NCBI GenBank assembly: GCA_024742665.1
Contig: JANSYA010000013.1
Coordinates: 34,085-98,084, forward strand
Origin: a bacterium
GTDB taxonomy: Bacteria > Spirochaetota > Leptospiria > Leptospirales > Leptonemataceae
Direction of reading: 5' to 3'
DNA: 64,000 nucleotides
Part shown: one piece after another, positions 33,282 to 42,241 of the stretch
Numbering within the stretch: position 1 is the first letter of the stretch
Layout of the letters: the number at the start of each line of letters is the position of its first letter
Made by a program: the position numbers and the translations under genes
The notes under the pieces: model-generated
What the model was told of the DNA's origin: nothing
The model's database searches: none
Seen by the model: the letters and a program-made list of their open reading frames with translations, nothing else

Positions 33282-36200
33282 ATGAACAGTGAAACCGAAA
33301 ACCAGAGCCAGCAATTGCCGCCGGGCTACTCGTATGTGGAAACCCTGAGCTCGGATTCCCATACGAAACTGATGCGCGTCAACGCACCCGAACGAGTTTC
33401 AGAATTCGCCCTCATGAAGCTGCCGGGCAAACACGCCCGGGATTGGAACAACTGGGCCACGCGGGACAGCGAACTCTCGCGCTGGATCGAAGGCGACGCC
33501 GTATTGCCAGCGCTTGAGCTGGAAGAACATCGCGACCGACTCCTGCCCGTCTTTGAAAACTTCGCGGGGCAACCCCTGAGCGCTCTGGTCAGGCCCGAGG
33601 GGCTGAAGCTCCAGGCCTTTTTGCGACTCGCCCTGCGCATTACGGGGGCTCTGGCGGAGATTCACAAACACGATCTGATTCACAACGACCTGCAACCCGG
33701 CAATGTACTCGTCAACGTGCAGACCGGCGAAATTCGCATCACCGGTTTCGGACGTTCGCGGCTTTCCGCGATCTTCGAAGGCGGCAACCCGGCGCGCATC
33801 TGGAGCAACTTAAACTATCTGAGCCCCGAACAAACCGGACGCGTCAATCGGCCGGTCGACTTTCGCAGCGATTTTTACAGCCTTGCGGCCATCCTGTACG
33901 AGCTGCTCTGCGGCCGACCGCCCTTTGTCGCGGACGACGATCTGGAAATCATCCATGCCCACGTCGCCCATTTGCCGCAGCCGCCCCACGAAATTCGCCC
34001 GGACGTGCCGCCGGTGCTTTCAGAAATCATACTACGCAATCTGACGAAGTCCGCGGATGATCGCTATCGTAGCCTCGCGGGCCTTAAGGCGGATCTGAAA
34101 GAATGTTTGCGCCAGATGCGATCGGTCGGGAGCATTCAATACTTCAAACCGGGCGCGATCGACGCCTCCGAACGATACTATGCCCCGCGACGTTTATTCG
34201 GTCGCGAGCATGAGCTCCGGCAAATCACGGCGGATTTCGAACGCAGCGCGGCGGGAGAGCCGGTTTGCACCCTGGTCGCCGGCTACTCGGGGATCGGCAA
34301 ATCTGCTCTCGTGCGGGAAATGTCCGTGGCGGTTTTCAAACATCGCGGCAATTTTATCGAAGGAAAATTCGACCAGTTCCAGCGGGATGTTCCCTATCAC
34401 GCGGTCCTCCAGGCTCTGCGCGCCTTCGTTCGATCGATTCTATCCGGAACCGAAGGCCAGGTGCGCGAATGGAAAGATAGAATCGGACCGGCTTTGATCC
34501 ACAGCGGGCCCGTGCTCGGGAAAGTCATTCCCGAATTAGAATGGTTGCTGGGCAAGCAGCCCGCCCCGGCCGAACTCGGACCGACCGAAAGCAGCAATCG
34601 ATTTTATCTGGCCTTTATTGAATTCATCGAAGCGGTCGCGACCACAGAGCAACCGCTGGTACTGTTCCTCGACGATTTACAATGGGCCGACGGTCCGTCC
34701 TTTCTTTTGATCCAGCGATTGATGCAGGAGCTGCCGACCGGGGTCGCGCTGCATTTGATCGGCGCCTACCGCTCCAACGAGGTCGACGCGTCTCATCCTC
34801 TGAGCCTGACTCTAAAAAAGATCGCCGACGCGCGAGCCGATCGCAGCGCACCGCGACTCATTCAGCTCGGACCGCTTTCGGACGAAAGCATCAATCAGTT
34901 CGTAGCAGAGGCCCTGCAAATCCCCGCCGACCACGCCGGATCTCTGGCGGGGATCGTCGCTTCGTTCAGCGGCGGCAATCCGCTTTTCGCCGGCGAATTC
35001 TTAAGGAGCCTGATCGAGGAAGGCCGGCTGCGCTTTGATCGCAAGAACCGCGCCTGGGAGTGGGACGTCGACGCGATCCGCGCTCTGAACCTGGCGGAAA
35101 ACATCGTCGACTTCCTCCGGGAAAAAATCGAACGCCTCGGGCCCGAAAGCCGGGAATTGCTCAACACCGCCGCCTGCTACGGAAATCATTTCAACCTGCC
35201 GATCCTGCTCGCCGCTCATCCGGAACACGGAGCCCGCGAACTGCACGCGCTGATCGAGCCCGCCGCGCGCATGGGTTTAATCCTTTTGATTCGCAACGAT
35301 CTGGGCGCGCCCGACGCGGATTCGCAGCACGAATTCGCGTACCGTTTCGTTCACGACCGCATTCAACAGGTAGTCTATGAACTGCTGTCCGAAGAGGATC
35401 GTCGCAACAAGCATCTGGCGATCGGGCGCGGTATGCTGCACGCCACGCCGGCGCAGAAACTCCAGGAATATATTTTCGATATTACGAATCACCTGAATCT
35501 GGCCCGAGCAGAAATTCAGGATTCCGCTTTGCGGCTGCGACTGGCCGGCCTCAATCTCCAGGCCGGTAGAAAGGCGATCGCCTCAATCGCCTACGAATCA
35601 GCGACGAAGCTGCTCGGCGTCGGCAGGGAACTCCTGCCGGAGAACGCCTGGAGCTCCGAATACAAATTGCAGCTGGCCATTAGCGAAGAGCTCGCCCGCG
35701 CCTGTCAACTCAACGGCGAATACGAACGCTCGGAGCGTCTGGTCGATGAAATTCTCGCTCACGCCACGGACCCTCTGCATCATGTGGCCGCGTACGAAAC
35801 GCGAATTCGCACGCGCAACAATCAAAATCATCTGGCCGATTCCATCACCGCCGCCCGCCGGTGTCTGAAGGAACTGGGCGTCAAGCTGCCGGCGAAGGGC
35901 ACGACTCCTCGACTGATCCGAACACTGCTTTCGACGAAGCTGACGATTCTATTGCGAGGCGGCGGCGCCGCGATTTTGCGCGTGCCGGAAATGCGAAACC
36001 GCCGTAAGCGCGCGGCTGTTCGCATCTTAAATCAAATCGGTTCGACGGCTTATCAGTCCGATCCCGACCTCTTCGCGATTGTCCTGCTCTTGAGCGCCCG
36101 ACTTTCTTATCGCTACGGTATCGCGCCGGACACACCCTATGCGATCGGCCTGTACGCCGTCGCGCACTCGGGCGCGCTGGCGTCCCCGTACGAAGCGAAT

Positions 36201-38699
36201 CGTTATATTGGACTGGCGCAAACCCTGCTCGAACGCCCCGAACACCGGGGCCAGCGCACCCGCGTAACGGTACTCGACGGGGCTTTCGTTCGCCACTGGA
36301 CCGCGCCGCTATGCGAAAGCCTGCCGGTTCTGCTGGAAGGAGCGGAAGCCGGTCGGATCAGCGGCGACGCCGAGTTCAGAGGCTACGCTTTATTTTTTAA
36401 AGACCTCAACGAGTTCTTCTCAAGCGGCCGCCTGGACCCTCTGAGCCGCGACATGCGCAGGCACCTGCAGGAGTTCCGCCGCCAGCGCACCAGCCAGAGT
36501 CTGTACGTGCTGGCCATCTGGCTGCAGACCGTGCACAATCTCATGGCCGATCCGCAGCACAACTCGGGGCGGCTGGAAACGAAGCTGTGCGGGGAAATTT
36601 TTCAGCAGGAACGCCAGGCGCCGGAGCTCGCGGACCTGAGCTACCAGACCGCCGTCGCCTGGGTCCATCAGTCAAACGCCCTGCTTCTGTTTCTGGACGG
36701 CCAGGCCCGAAGCGCCGTCGAGCAAGGCGGCCACGCCATCGAAATGATCAAGAGCATGAACTCCGCCTCCGCGGTGATCCCACTGTATTTCATCGACGGC
36801 CTGAGTCGCCTGGCGCTGTGCGCCGACGAGTCAACCCCGCAAGGCGAGATTCGCGGACATCTACGCGCAGTTGCCAGGCTGCGCAAAAAATTCAAGAAAT
36901 GGTCGCAAGAAGCGCCACAAAACCAGAGCCATCGCCGCCACGTCTTAGACGCGGAATGGCATCGTGTTCAAAGAACGCCGGAGCAGGCGCTGCACTTCTA
37001 CGAACTCGCCGCCCAGGAAGCCCAACAAAATGACTTCCTGATGGACTATGCGATCATTTGCGAACTGGCGGGACGCTTCTGCGTTCAAGAAAATCGTCGA
37101 TCCTTCGCGCGCACCTACCTGGACTCGGCCATCCAGGCCTATTCCGAATGGGGCTGTGGGATCAAGGCGACCCAAATCGCGGCCGAATTTTCGGAAGTGC
37201 TCGAATCCCAGGCCGCCAGAGCGGCGCGCCCTGTCGCAGAAAAAGCGGAAACCACCGTCGTCGATTCCGCAGCCCTCACGACGCCTGAGAATTCGCCGCA
37301 GCGCTCTCTCGATATGACGACCGTAATGAAAGCGGTCGAAACGATTTCGGAAGAGATTCACCTGGACAGCCTGCTCGACAAACTGATCCACATCGTAATG
37401 GAAAACTCCGGCGCTCGCCGGGGCGCTCTGATCGTCGCTGAAAACGGCCGGCTTTCCGTCGCCGCCCTGCGCGATCTGGACGCGCCGGAGCCTCCGACGA
37501 TGCACGGAGAACAGCATAAGATTCTCGCCGAGTACCCCGACCTGCCCGCCAATTTAATTCAGTACGTGGCCCGCACCCGGGAGATCGTACTGCTGGATGA
37601 AACGGACGAACAAACCAACGCACAGCAGTTCGTCAGTGAAGCGCGCTCCGGAATACAGCCGACGGGTTCCGCCCTGTGCGTGCCGATCGTGCATCAAAGC
37701 CAGCTCTTCGGCGTCTTCTATCTGGAAAACAATCTGACCACGGGCGTCTTCGACTACGCCCGCATGGAGATTATAAAATTCCTGAACACCCACGTGGCGA
37801 TTTCCTTGCGAAACGCCCGTCTCTATCGCGAACAGCAGGAGCTCACGAAATCCTTCGCACGATTTTTACCGAACCAATTTCTCGAATTTCTCGAAAAGCG
37901 CGACGTGCGCGAAGTCGAACTCGGCGATTCCGTCGCCCAGGATATGATCGTCCTGTTCAGCGATATTCGCGACTTCACGACTCTTTCGGAAAGCATGAAC
38001 GCCAACGATAACTTTCGTTTTCTGAATTCTTATTTTAAGCGCATGGAACCCGCCATCTTACGCAATCAGGGTTTCATCGATAAATTCATAGGCGACGCGA
38101 TCATGGCTTTGTTTTCGTACTCGCCCAAAAACGCGCTGATCGCCGCGATAGACATGCGATCCGAATTGAGCGCCTTCAATCGGCACCGATTGATTTCGGG
38201 GCTTGCGCCGCTTGAAGTCGGCATCGGCCTGCACGCCGGAGACGTGATGCTCGGCACGGTCGGTTCAAGCAACCGGATGGAAACCACAGTCATCGGCGAT
38301 ACCGTCAATCTGGCGTCCCGGGTGGAGTCTCTGACCAAACGCTACAGCGCGCCGATTCTTTTGACCGGCGAACTCTATCAGAAGATCAAAGATCCCGCCT
38401 CGCTTGAACTGCGCGAAATTGACAGCGTGCGAGTGAAAGGCAAAACGCGCCCGGTCGTCATCTATGAACTATACGGCGCCGACTCTCAGGAAAGCCGCGA
38501 TCAAAAGAACGCATGCCTGGAAGCTTTCGCGGAAGCCCTGGCCGAATACCGGGCCGGCCGCTTCGCGCAAGCGCAGGGCGGCTTCGCCCGGGTCGCGGAA
38601 CGCGCGCCCCTGGATTCGGTCGCCGGAATATTTCAACGCCGCTGCGAGGCGCTGACGCTTCAGCCGCCCGAAAACTGGGACGGCGTGCTGGATATGTGA
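33282..38699 (+). CDS. Giant kinase-like/AAA ATPase/GAF/adenylate cyclase signalling protein
   Basis: 1805 residues with no membrane helix. Domains in order: a Ser/Thr-kinase-like domain (about 15-275; lysine in FALMKLP, HNDLQPGN loop at 134-141, but GFG at 155-157 where DFG is expected), and a PknK/STAND-type AAA ATPase (Walker A GYSGIGKS at 334-341, Walker B LVLFLDDLQWAD). A long helical TPR-like region (about 800-1330), a GAF domain (about 1350-1520) and a class III nucleotide cyclase (about 1550-1740) follow. The cyclase has metal-binding LFSDIRDF and FIGDAIMAL, a substrate lysine in FIDKF and GDTVNLASR, which predict active adenylate cyclase. The Asp-to-Gly change in DFG suggests the kinase domain is a pseudokinase. 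Related multidomain proteins are abundant in leptospires. Confidence 0.92.
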   Translation: MNSETENQSQQLPPGYSYVETLSSDSHTKLMRVNAPERVSEFALMKLPGKHARDWNNWATRDSELSRWIEGDAVLPALELEEHRDRLLPVFENFAGQPLSALVRPEGLKLQAFLRLALRITGALAEIHKHDLIHNDLQPGNVLVNVQTGEIRITGFGRSRLSAIFEGGNPARIWSNLNYLSPEQTGRVNRPVDFRSDFYSLAAILYELLCGRPPFVADDDLEIIHAHVAHLPQPPHEIRPDVPPVLSEIILRNLTKSADDRYRSLAGLKADLKECLRQMRSVGSIQYFKPGAIDASERYYAPRRLFGREHELRQITADFERSAAGEPVCTLVAGYSGIGKSALVREMSVAVFKHRGNFIEGKFDQFQRDVPYHAVLQALRAFVRSILSGTEGQVREWKDRIGPALIHSGPVLGKVIPELEWLLGKQPAPAELGPTESSNRFYLAFIEFIEAVATTEQPLVLFLDDLQWADGPSFLLIQRLMQELPTGVALHLIGAYRSNEVDASHPLSLTLKKIADARADRSAPRLIQLGPLSDESINQFVAEALQIPADHAGSLAGIVASFSGGNPLFAGEFLRSLIEEGRLRFDRKNRAWEWDVDAIRALNLAENIVDFLREKIERLGPESRELLNTAACYGNHFNLPILLAAHPEHGARELHALIEPAARMGLILLIRNDLGAPDADSQHEFAYRFVHDRIQQVVYELLSEEDRRNKHLAIGRGMLHATPAQKLQEYIFDITNHLNLARAEIQDSALRLRLAGLNLQAGRKAIASIAYESATKLLGVGRELLPENAWSSEYKLQLAISEELARACQLNGEYERSERLVDEILAHATDPLHHVAAYETRIRTRNNQNHLADSITAARRCLKELGVKLPAKGTTPRLIRTLLSTKLTILLRGGGAAILRVPEMRNRRKRAAVRILNQIGSTAYQSDPDLFAIVLLLSARLSYRYGIAPDTPYAIGLYAVAHSGALASPYEANRYIGLAQTLLERPEHRGQRTRVTVLDGAFVRHWTAPLCESLPVLLEGAEAGRISGDAEFRGYALFFKDLNEFFSSGRLDPLSRDMRRHLQEFRRQRTSQSLYVLAIWLQTVHNLMADPQHNSGRLETKLCGEIFQQERQAPELADLSYQTAVAWVHQSNALLLFLDGQARSAVEQGGHAIEMIKSMNSASAVIPLYFIDGLSRLALCADESTPQGEIRGHLRAVARLRKKFKKWSQEAPQNQSHRRHVLDAEWHRVQRTPEQALHFYELAAQEAQQNDFLMDYAIICELAGRFCVQENRRSFARTYLDSAIQAYSEWGCGIKATQIAAEFSEVLESQAARAARPVAEKAETTVVDSAALTTPENSPQRSLDMTTVMKAVETISEEIHLDSLLDKLIHIVMENSGARRGALIVAENGRLSVAALRDLDAPEPPTMHGEQHKILAEYPDLPANLIQYVARTREIVLLDETDEQTNAQQFVSEARSGIQPTGSALCVPIVHQSQLFGVFYLENNLTTGVFDYARMEIIKFLNTHVAISLRNARLYREQQELTKSFARFLPNQFLEFLEKRDVREVELGDSVAQDMIVLFSDIRDFTTLSESMNANDNFRFLNSYFKRMEPAILRNQGFIDKFIGDAIMALFSYSPKNALIAAIDMRSELSAFNRHRLISGLAPLEVGIGLHAGDVMLGTVGSSNRMETTVIGDTVNLASRVESLTKRYSAPILLTGELYQKIKDPASLELREIDSVRVKGKTRPVVIYELYGADSQESRDQKNACLEAFAEALAEYRAGRFAQAQGGFARVAERAPLDSVAGIFQRRCEALTLQPPENWDGVLDM

Positions 38700-38775
38700 A
38701 GACCGCGTGAATGCGTGCTCCAAAATACAATCGAAAGGCCATCGACAGATCATCGAAAAACGAATGATCGCCGGG

Positions 38776-39153
38776 CTAGCGCGGTCGACTTTGAAAGAGG
38801 GCGAGCATGATCACGCTCCACAGACCGGTCGAAAGCGCGAAGGGTAATAGCAAAAGCCAGAGCACGGAATCGCCAAGCACTATGATCCAGATCGTCGCGG
38901 CTGCGGAGCCGACCAGCAGCGCCGACCAGGCGCTCACGTGCAGCCAGCCGACCGGCCGCGGCGGACGGCCGCGATTAAACAGGCCGCGTTTGCCTTCCCG
39001 TTCCCCCGACCGACGATCCGGACCGCGAGCCGAGGAGCGACGCCCGACTCCACTTCCTTCCGGCTGCAGAAAATCGAAGTTGATATTGCCTTTACGAAAA
39101 TCGCGGCGAACGGCTTCCTCTTGTTCCGGAGACTGGCGCACGGATTCAGACAT
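38776..39153 (-). CDS. Small protein with two C-terminal membrane helices
   Basis: This 125-residue protein has a charged, probably disordered N-terminal half (many Arg, Gly, Glu and Ser). Two membrane helices (about 70-92 and 95-115) lie at the end, separated by a short turn containing Asp and Ser, and a QSRPR tail follows. No family is recognised. Its start at 39153 is 66 bp from the 28-bp palindrome, which it shares with the divergent tetR gene, so it may belong to the same regulon. Confidence 0.6.
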   Translation of the reverse strand: MSESVRQSPEQEEAVRRDFRKGNINFDFLQPEGSGVGRRSSARGPDRRSGEREGKRGLFNRGRPPRPVGWLHVSAWSALLVGSAAATIWIIVLGDSVLWLLLLPFALSTGLWSVIMLALFQSRPR

Positions 39154-39218
39154 GATTATTCATAATTTCCCGCCTGGATTTCGCTGGCAAGTGATTCCCG
39201 GTCCGTGCGCAGGCCGCA

Positions 39219-39246
39219 AAAATATTTTACTCGAGTAAAATATTTT
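39219..39246. promoter_or_regulatory. 28-bp perfect palindrome, probable TetR operator
   Basis: AAAATATTTTACTC followed by its exact reverse complement GAGTAAAATATTTT, with no spacer. It sits between the divergent membrane-protein gene (38776-39153) and the TetR gene, 35 bp before the latter's GTG. It is strikingly AT-rich compared with its surroundings. The position and perfect symmetry fit autoregulation by the adjacent TetR protein. Confidence 0.75.
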
Positions 39247-39281
39247 ATTGCGTGTAAGATTGCAGACGCTAGATCTGGCGT

Positions 39282-40004
39282 GTGTCCGCTGCCAGAAGCA
39301 CCAAAATCACGGGGACGTCCGGAACGAAACGCTCGGGAAAAGCCGCGACCGGGGCCGCCGGAGCCGAACGCCCCGGTCTGCGGGAAGTCAAACGCGCCCG
39401 GCTGAAGCTGGCCCTGCTACAGGCGGCGGTGCGGCAGATGGGCCACCATCGCGGAGGGCTGGTCGATTTACCGGTCGAGGCGATCTGCGGCGAAGTCGAA
39501 GTTTCGCGGGTTACGTTTTTCAATTATTTCCCGCAGAAGGCCGATCTGCTGAATTATTTCCTGCGGGTCTGGTGCCTCGAACGCGCGGTCGAACAGATGC
39601 GCACGCCTCTCAGCGGGCTGCAGGCTCTGGAGCGCATCTTTCTGCGCGGGGCCGAAGCGCGGGAAGCCTCGTCAGTCTTTCTGAACCTGATCGGATGGAT
39701 TGCCAGCCTGTCGGCACCGCCGCCCACGATTGAAATCACGCCGGCGGAGCGCTACGTTTTATATCCCGAAGAGCCTGGCGCGGCCGATTTGACGATTCCT
39801 CATCTGCGGGATTTGCTCGCAAAACATACGGCCGAAGCCCGCGCGGCCGGCGAAATCAAAACGCGGCTGCCCGAACGCGATCTTGTCGCTCTCTTCCTGA
39901 CTTTGCTGTACGGCGCGCCGCTCGCCCTGCACGTCACCGGCGAAAAAGATCTGCACAAACGCTATCGCACGCACTTCCAGCTTCTGGTCGCGGCTCTGCA
40001 ATAA
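39282..40004 (+). CDS. TetR/AcrR-family transcriptional regulator
   Basis: The protein has 240 residues. After a Ser/Lys/Gly-rich tail of about 35 residues, the N-terminal helix-turn-helix is in VEAICGEVEVSRVTFFNYFPQKADLLNYFL, matching the TetR signature (VSxxTFFNYFxxK). The C-terminal ligand domain is helical and of unknown specificity. A GTG start at 39282 is used; internal starts nearer the helix-turn-helix are possible. It precedes the Rossmann protein by 60 bp and heads a run of six same-strand genes. The palindrome just upstream is its likely operator. An acyl-CoA or hydroxy-acid ligand is inferred from the downstream genes. Confidence 0.88.
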   Translation: MSAARSTKITGTSGTKRSGKAATGAAGAERPGLREVKRARLKLALLQAAVRQMGHHRGGLVDLPVEAICGEVEVSRVTFFNYFPQKADLLNYFLRVWCLERAVEQMRTPLSGLQALERIFLRGAEAREASSVFLNLIGWIASLSAPPPTIEITPAERYVLYPEEPGAADLTIPHLRDLLAKHTAEARAAGEIKTRLPERDLVALFLTLLYGAPLALHVTGEKDLHKRYRTHFQLLVAALQ

Positions 40005-40064
40005 GCAGCGGCGCCTCAAGGCCAATATCGCGACAATATAGAATATCAGCGAGACACTCCCTTC

Positions 40065-40973
40065 ATGCAAAACACGAATCACTCTCTCAACTATCTAATC
40101 GTCGGCGGGCGCAGCGAAGCGGGTCAGAGCGCGATTCAAGCGATCCGCGAACATCACGCGAACGCGGCCGCTCGCATCATCGCCACGTCCTCCGCGGCCG
40201 ATGCCGGAATGGATTCCGTTCCGGGAGCCGACGCCGTCATTGCGGGAATCGACTTAAATCAGCCCGACGCCGCCGAAAGCTTAATGCAAGGGCTGCGTAA
40301 CTTAGATCCGGACACACCGGAGCCGCCGGCGATCGATGTGCTCTTTTTTACGCCGGCCTTCGGACCGATCGGCTACCCCATTCGCGCGGCGACGGTCGCC
40401 GACGCCGAAGAAGCGATCCAGTTCAGCGTGGCGCCCATGCGCGCTCTGGCTGACGGCCTGAAACCCCGCCTGACTGTGGGCTACTCCGCATTTTATTGGC
40501 TGCCCCACGCCCGCGTCGGCTATGGGTCGATGTCCTACGCGAAAGTTCTGCTCGATACTCTGGCCCACGAAGAGTCCGAACGCTTTCGCGCCATTCGCGG
40601 CGGGACTTTTCGCAGCCCCGCCACCCGGGGCATCGGCTTATTACTCCAGCGCGCGCTGAAGACGACCGAACACCTGGAGTTAAAAGAGCTCGGCGCCGAA
40701 TACAAAAAAGGCGGCGGAAAATTCTCCGACTTCTTTTTTAAGTACGCCTTTTCGCACGAGGCGCAGGCTTTCGGCGAACAATTCGCCCAAACTCCGCATC
40801 GACCGACCGAACGCGACGACCTCAAGCAGGCGACTCTCCGGATTCTCCAGGGCGAAGACGCGCCCGTGCTATGCGTAATCGGCGACTGGGTCTGGCCGGA
40901 AAATCAAATGCCGGATCTCGACGCGGATGTCTTTCGCATAAAAGACGAGGTGCTCAATCGACACGGATTTTAG
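40065..40973 (+). CDS. Atypical SDR/Rossmann-fold protein
   Basis: The 302-residue protein opens with a nucleotide-binding motif (YLIVGGRSEAGQSAIQAI) resembling TGxxxGxG with changes. A strand-helix pattern of a short-chain dehydrogenase follows, with VLFFTPAFGPIGYP where NNAG normally lies. The catalytic YxxxK is not canonical: the lysine in YGSMSYAKVLLD has Met, not Tyr, four positions before it. Cofactor binding is plausible, while classical SDR catalysis is doubtful. It is the first structural gene after tetR and lies 89 bp before the acyl-CoA dehydrogenase. A role on the same substrate as its neighbours is inferred. Confidence 0.75.
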   Translation: MQNTNHSLNYLIVGGRSEAGQSAIQAIREHHANAAARIIATSSAADAGMDSVPGADAVIAGIDLNQPDAAESLMQGLRNLDPDTPEPPAIDVLFFTPAFGPIGYPIRAATVADAEEAIQFSVAPMRALADGLKPRLTVGYSAFYWLPHARVGYGSMSYAKVLLDTLAHEESERFRAIRGGTFRSPATRGIGLLLQRALKTTEHLELKELGAEYKKGGGKFSDFFFKYAFSHEAQAFGEQFAQTPHRPTERDDLKQATLRILQGEDAPVLCVIGDWVWPENQMPDLDADVFRIKDEVLNRHGF

Positions 40974-41062
40974 TCGCCGAAGCAGACGAAAGCTCGCGCA
41001 AGCGAAACAATGAACGCGCTATAATATCGCACAAATCAAAACGAACAACAGGTGGAACTCAG

Positions 41063-42238
41063 ATGGATTTTCAAATCTCTCCCGAAGTAGAAGAATTACG
41101 CGCGAAAGTACGCGCCTTCGTCGAAGAAGAATGCATTCCGGCGGAAAAACACTACGATCATCACGACGGTCGCTTCCCGAAAGCGATTACGGACGAACTC
41201 CGCGCGAAGGCCAAAGCCCGCGGCCTGTGGACACCGCATCTGCCCAAAGAACTCGGCGGCTTCGGCCTGGACGTCATCGGCACTTCGATTATTTTCAGCG
41301 AACTGGGCCGCTCGGCTCTGGGACCCTTCGCCTGCAACTGCGACGCGCCTGACGAAGGCAATATGCACCTGCTGAATCACGCGGCCAGCCCCGAGCAGCG
41401 CGAACGTTTTCTGAAGCCCCTGATCGCGGGCGAAATTCGTTCGGCCTTCGCCATGACCGAGCCGCCTCCCGGAGCCGGCGCGGATCCTACGTCTCTGCAA
41501 ACGAACGCCGTAAAAGACGGCGATAAGTTTATTCTGAACGGCCATAAGTGGTACTGCACCGGCGCGAATTATTCCAATTTCTTAATTGTGTTCGCGAAGC
41601 TCGGCGGCAGCTTTCGCCGCTCAACGCTTTTTCTGGTGCCGACCGACAGTCCCGGCTACGAAATGGTCCGCGAAATCCCGGTGATGGGATCGCACGGGCC
41701 GGGCGGCCACTGCGAACTAAAATTCAAGGACGTGGTCGTTCCAGAAAATATGGTGCTGGGCAAACTCGCCGAAGGCTTTCGCCTCAGCCAGGTGCGCCTG
41801 GGCCCCGCACGATTGACCCACTGCATGCGCTGGCTGGGCCTCGCGCGCCGCTCGATGGAGATCGCGATGAAGTACGCGAAAGAGCGCGAAGTGTTCGGAC
41901 AGAAGATCGCCGAGCACCAGGGCATTCAATGGACGATGGCCGAACGCGCCCGCGATATCGAAATGGGCTGGATGCTCACGTTAAAATCGGCATGGCTGAT
42001 TCAGCACGGCAAAGACGCCCGCCAGGAGATTTCGATGGCGAAGTGGCACGTAAGCGAAACGCTTTGTAAAACCATCGACGACGCGATTCAAATTTGCGGC
42101 GGCACGGGCTACAGCCAGGATCTTCCGTTAGAAATGTTCTATCGCGACGCCCGGGCCGCGCGCCTGGCCGACGGTCCGAGCGAAGTGCACAAGATGGTCA
42201 TCGCCCGCAATCTGGTCAGCGGCAAGGCGGGGTTTTAA
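41063..42238 (+). CDS. Acyl-CoA dehydrogenase, ACAD10/ACAD11-like
   Basis: The 391-residue FAD enzyme has a complete acyl-CoA dehydrogenase fold. FAD/substrate motifs FAMTEPPPGAGADP and LNGHKWYCTGA are present, with YAKEREVFGQKIAEHQGIQW in the C-terminal domain. In the last signature, where medium-chain dehydrogenases have the catalytic Glu in YEGT, this protein reads ADGPSEVHKMVIAR, the form seen in ACAD10/ACAD11- and LvaC-type enzymes. The ATG at 41063 has an AGGTGG site upstream; a TATAAT at 41020 could be a -10 box. It is four bases upstream of an APH-type kinase gene, which in LvaA/ACAD10 systems phosphorylates 4-hydroxyacyl-CoA for elimination by this partner. Confidence 0.92.
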   Translation: MDFQISPEVEELRAKVRAFVEEECIPAEKHYDHHDGRFPKAITDELRAKAKARGLWTPHLPKELGGFGLDVIGTSIIFSELGRSALGPFACNCDAPDEGNMHLLNHAASPEQRERFLKPLIAGEIRSAFAMTEPPPGAGADPTSLQTNAVKDGDKFILNGHKWYCTGANYSNFLIVFAKLGGSFRRSTLFLVPTDSPGYEMVREIPVMGSHGPGGHCELKFKDVVVPENMVLGKLAEGFRLSQVRLGPARLTHCMRWLGLARRSMEIAMKYAKEREVFGQKIAEHQGIQWTMAERARDIEMGWMLTLKSAWLIQHGKDARQEISMAKWHVSETLCKTIDDAIQICGGTGYSQDLPLEMFYRDARAARLADGPSEVHKMVIARNLVSGKAGF

Positions 42239-42241
42239 TTC

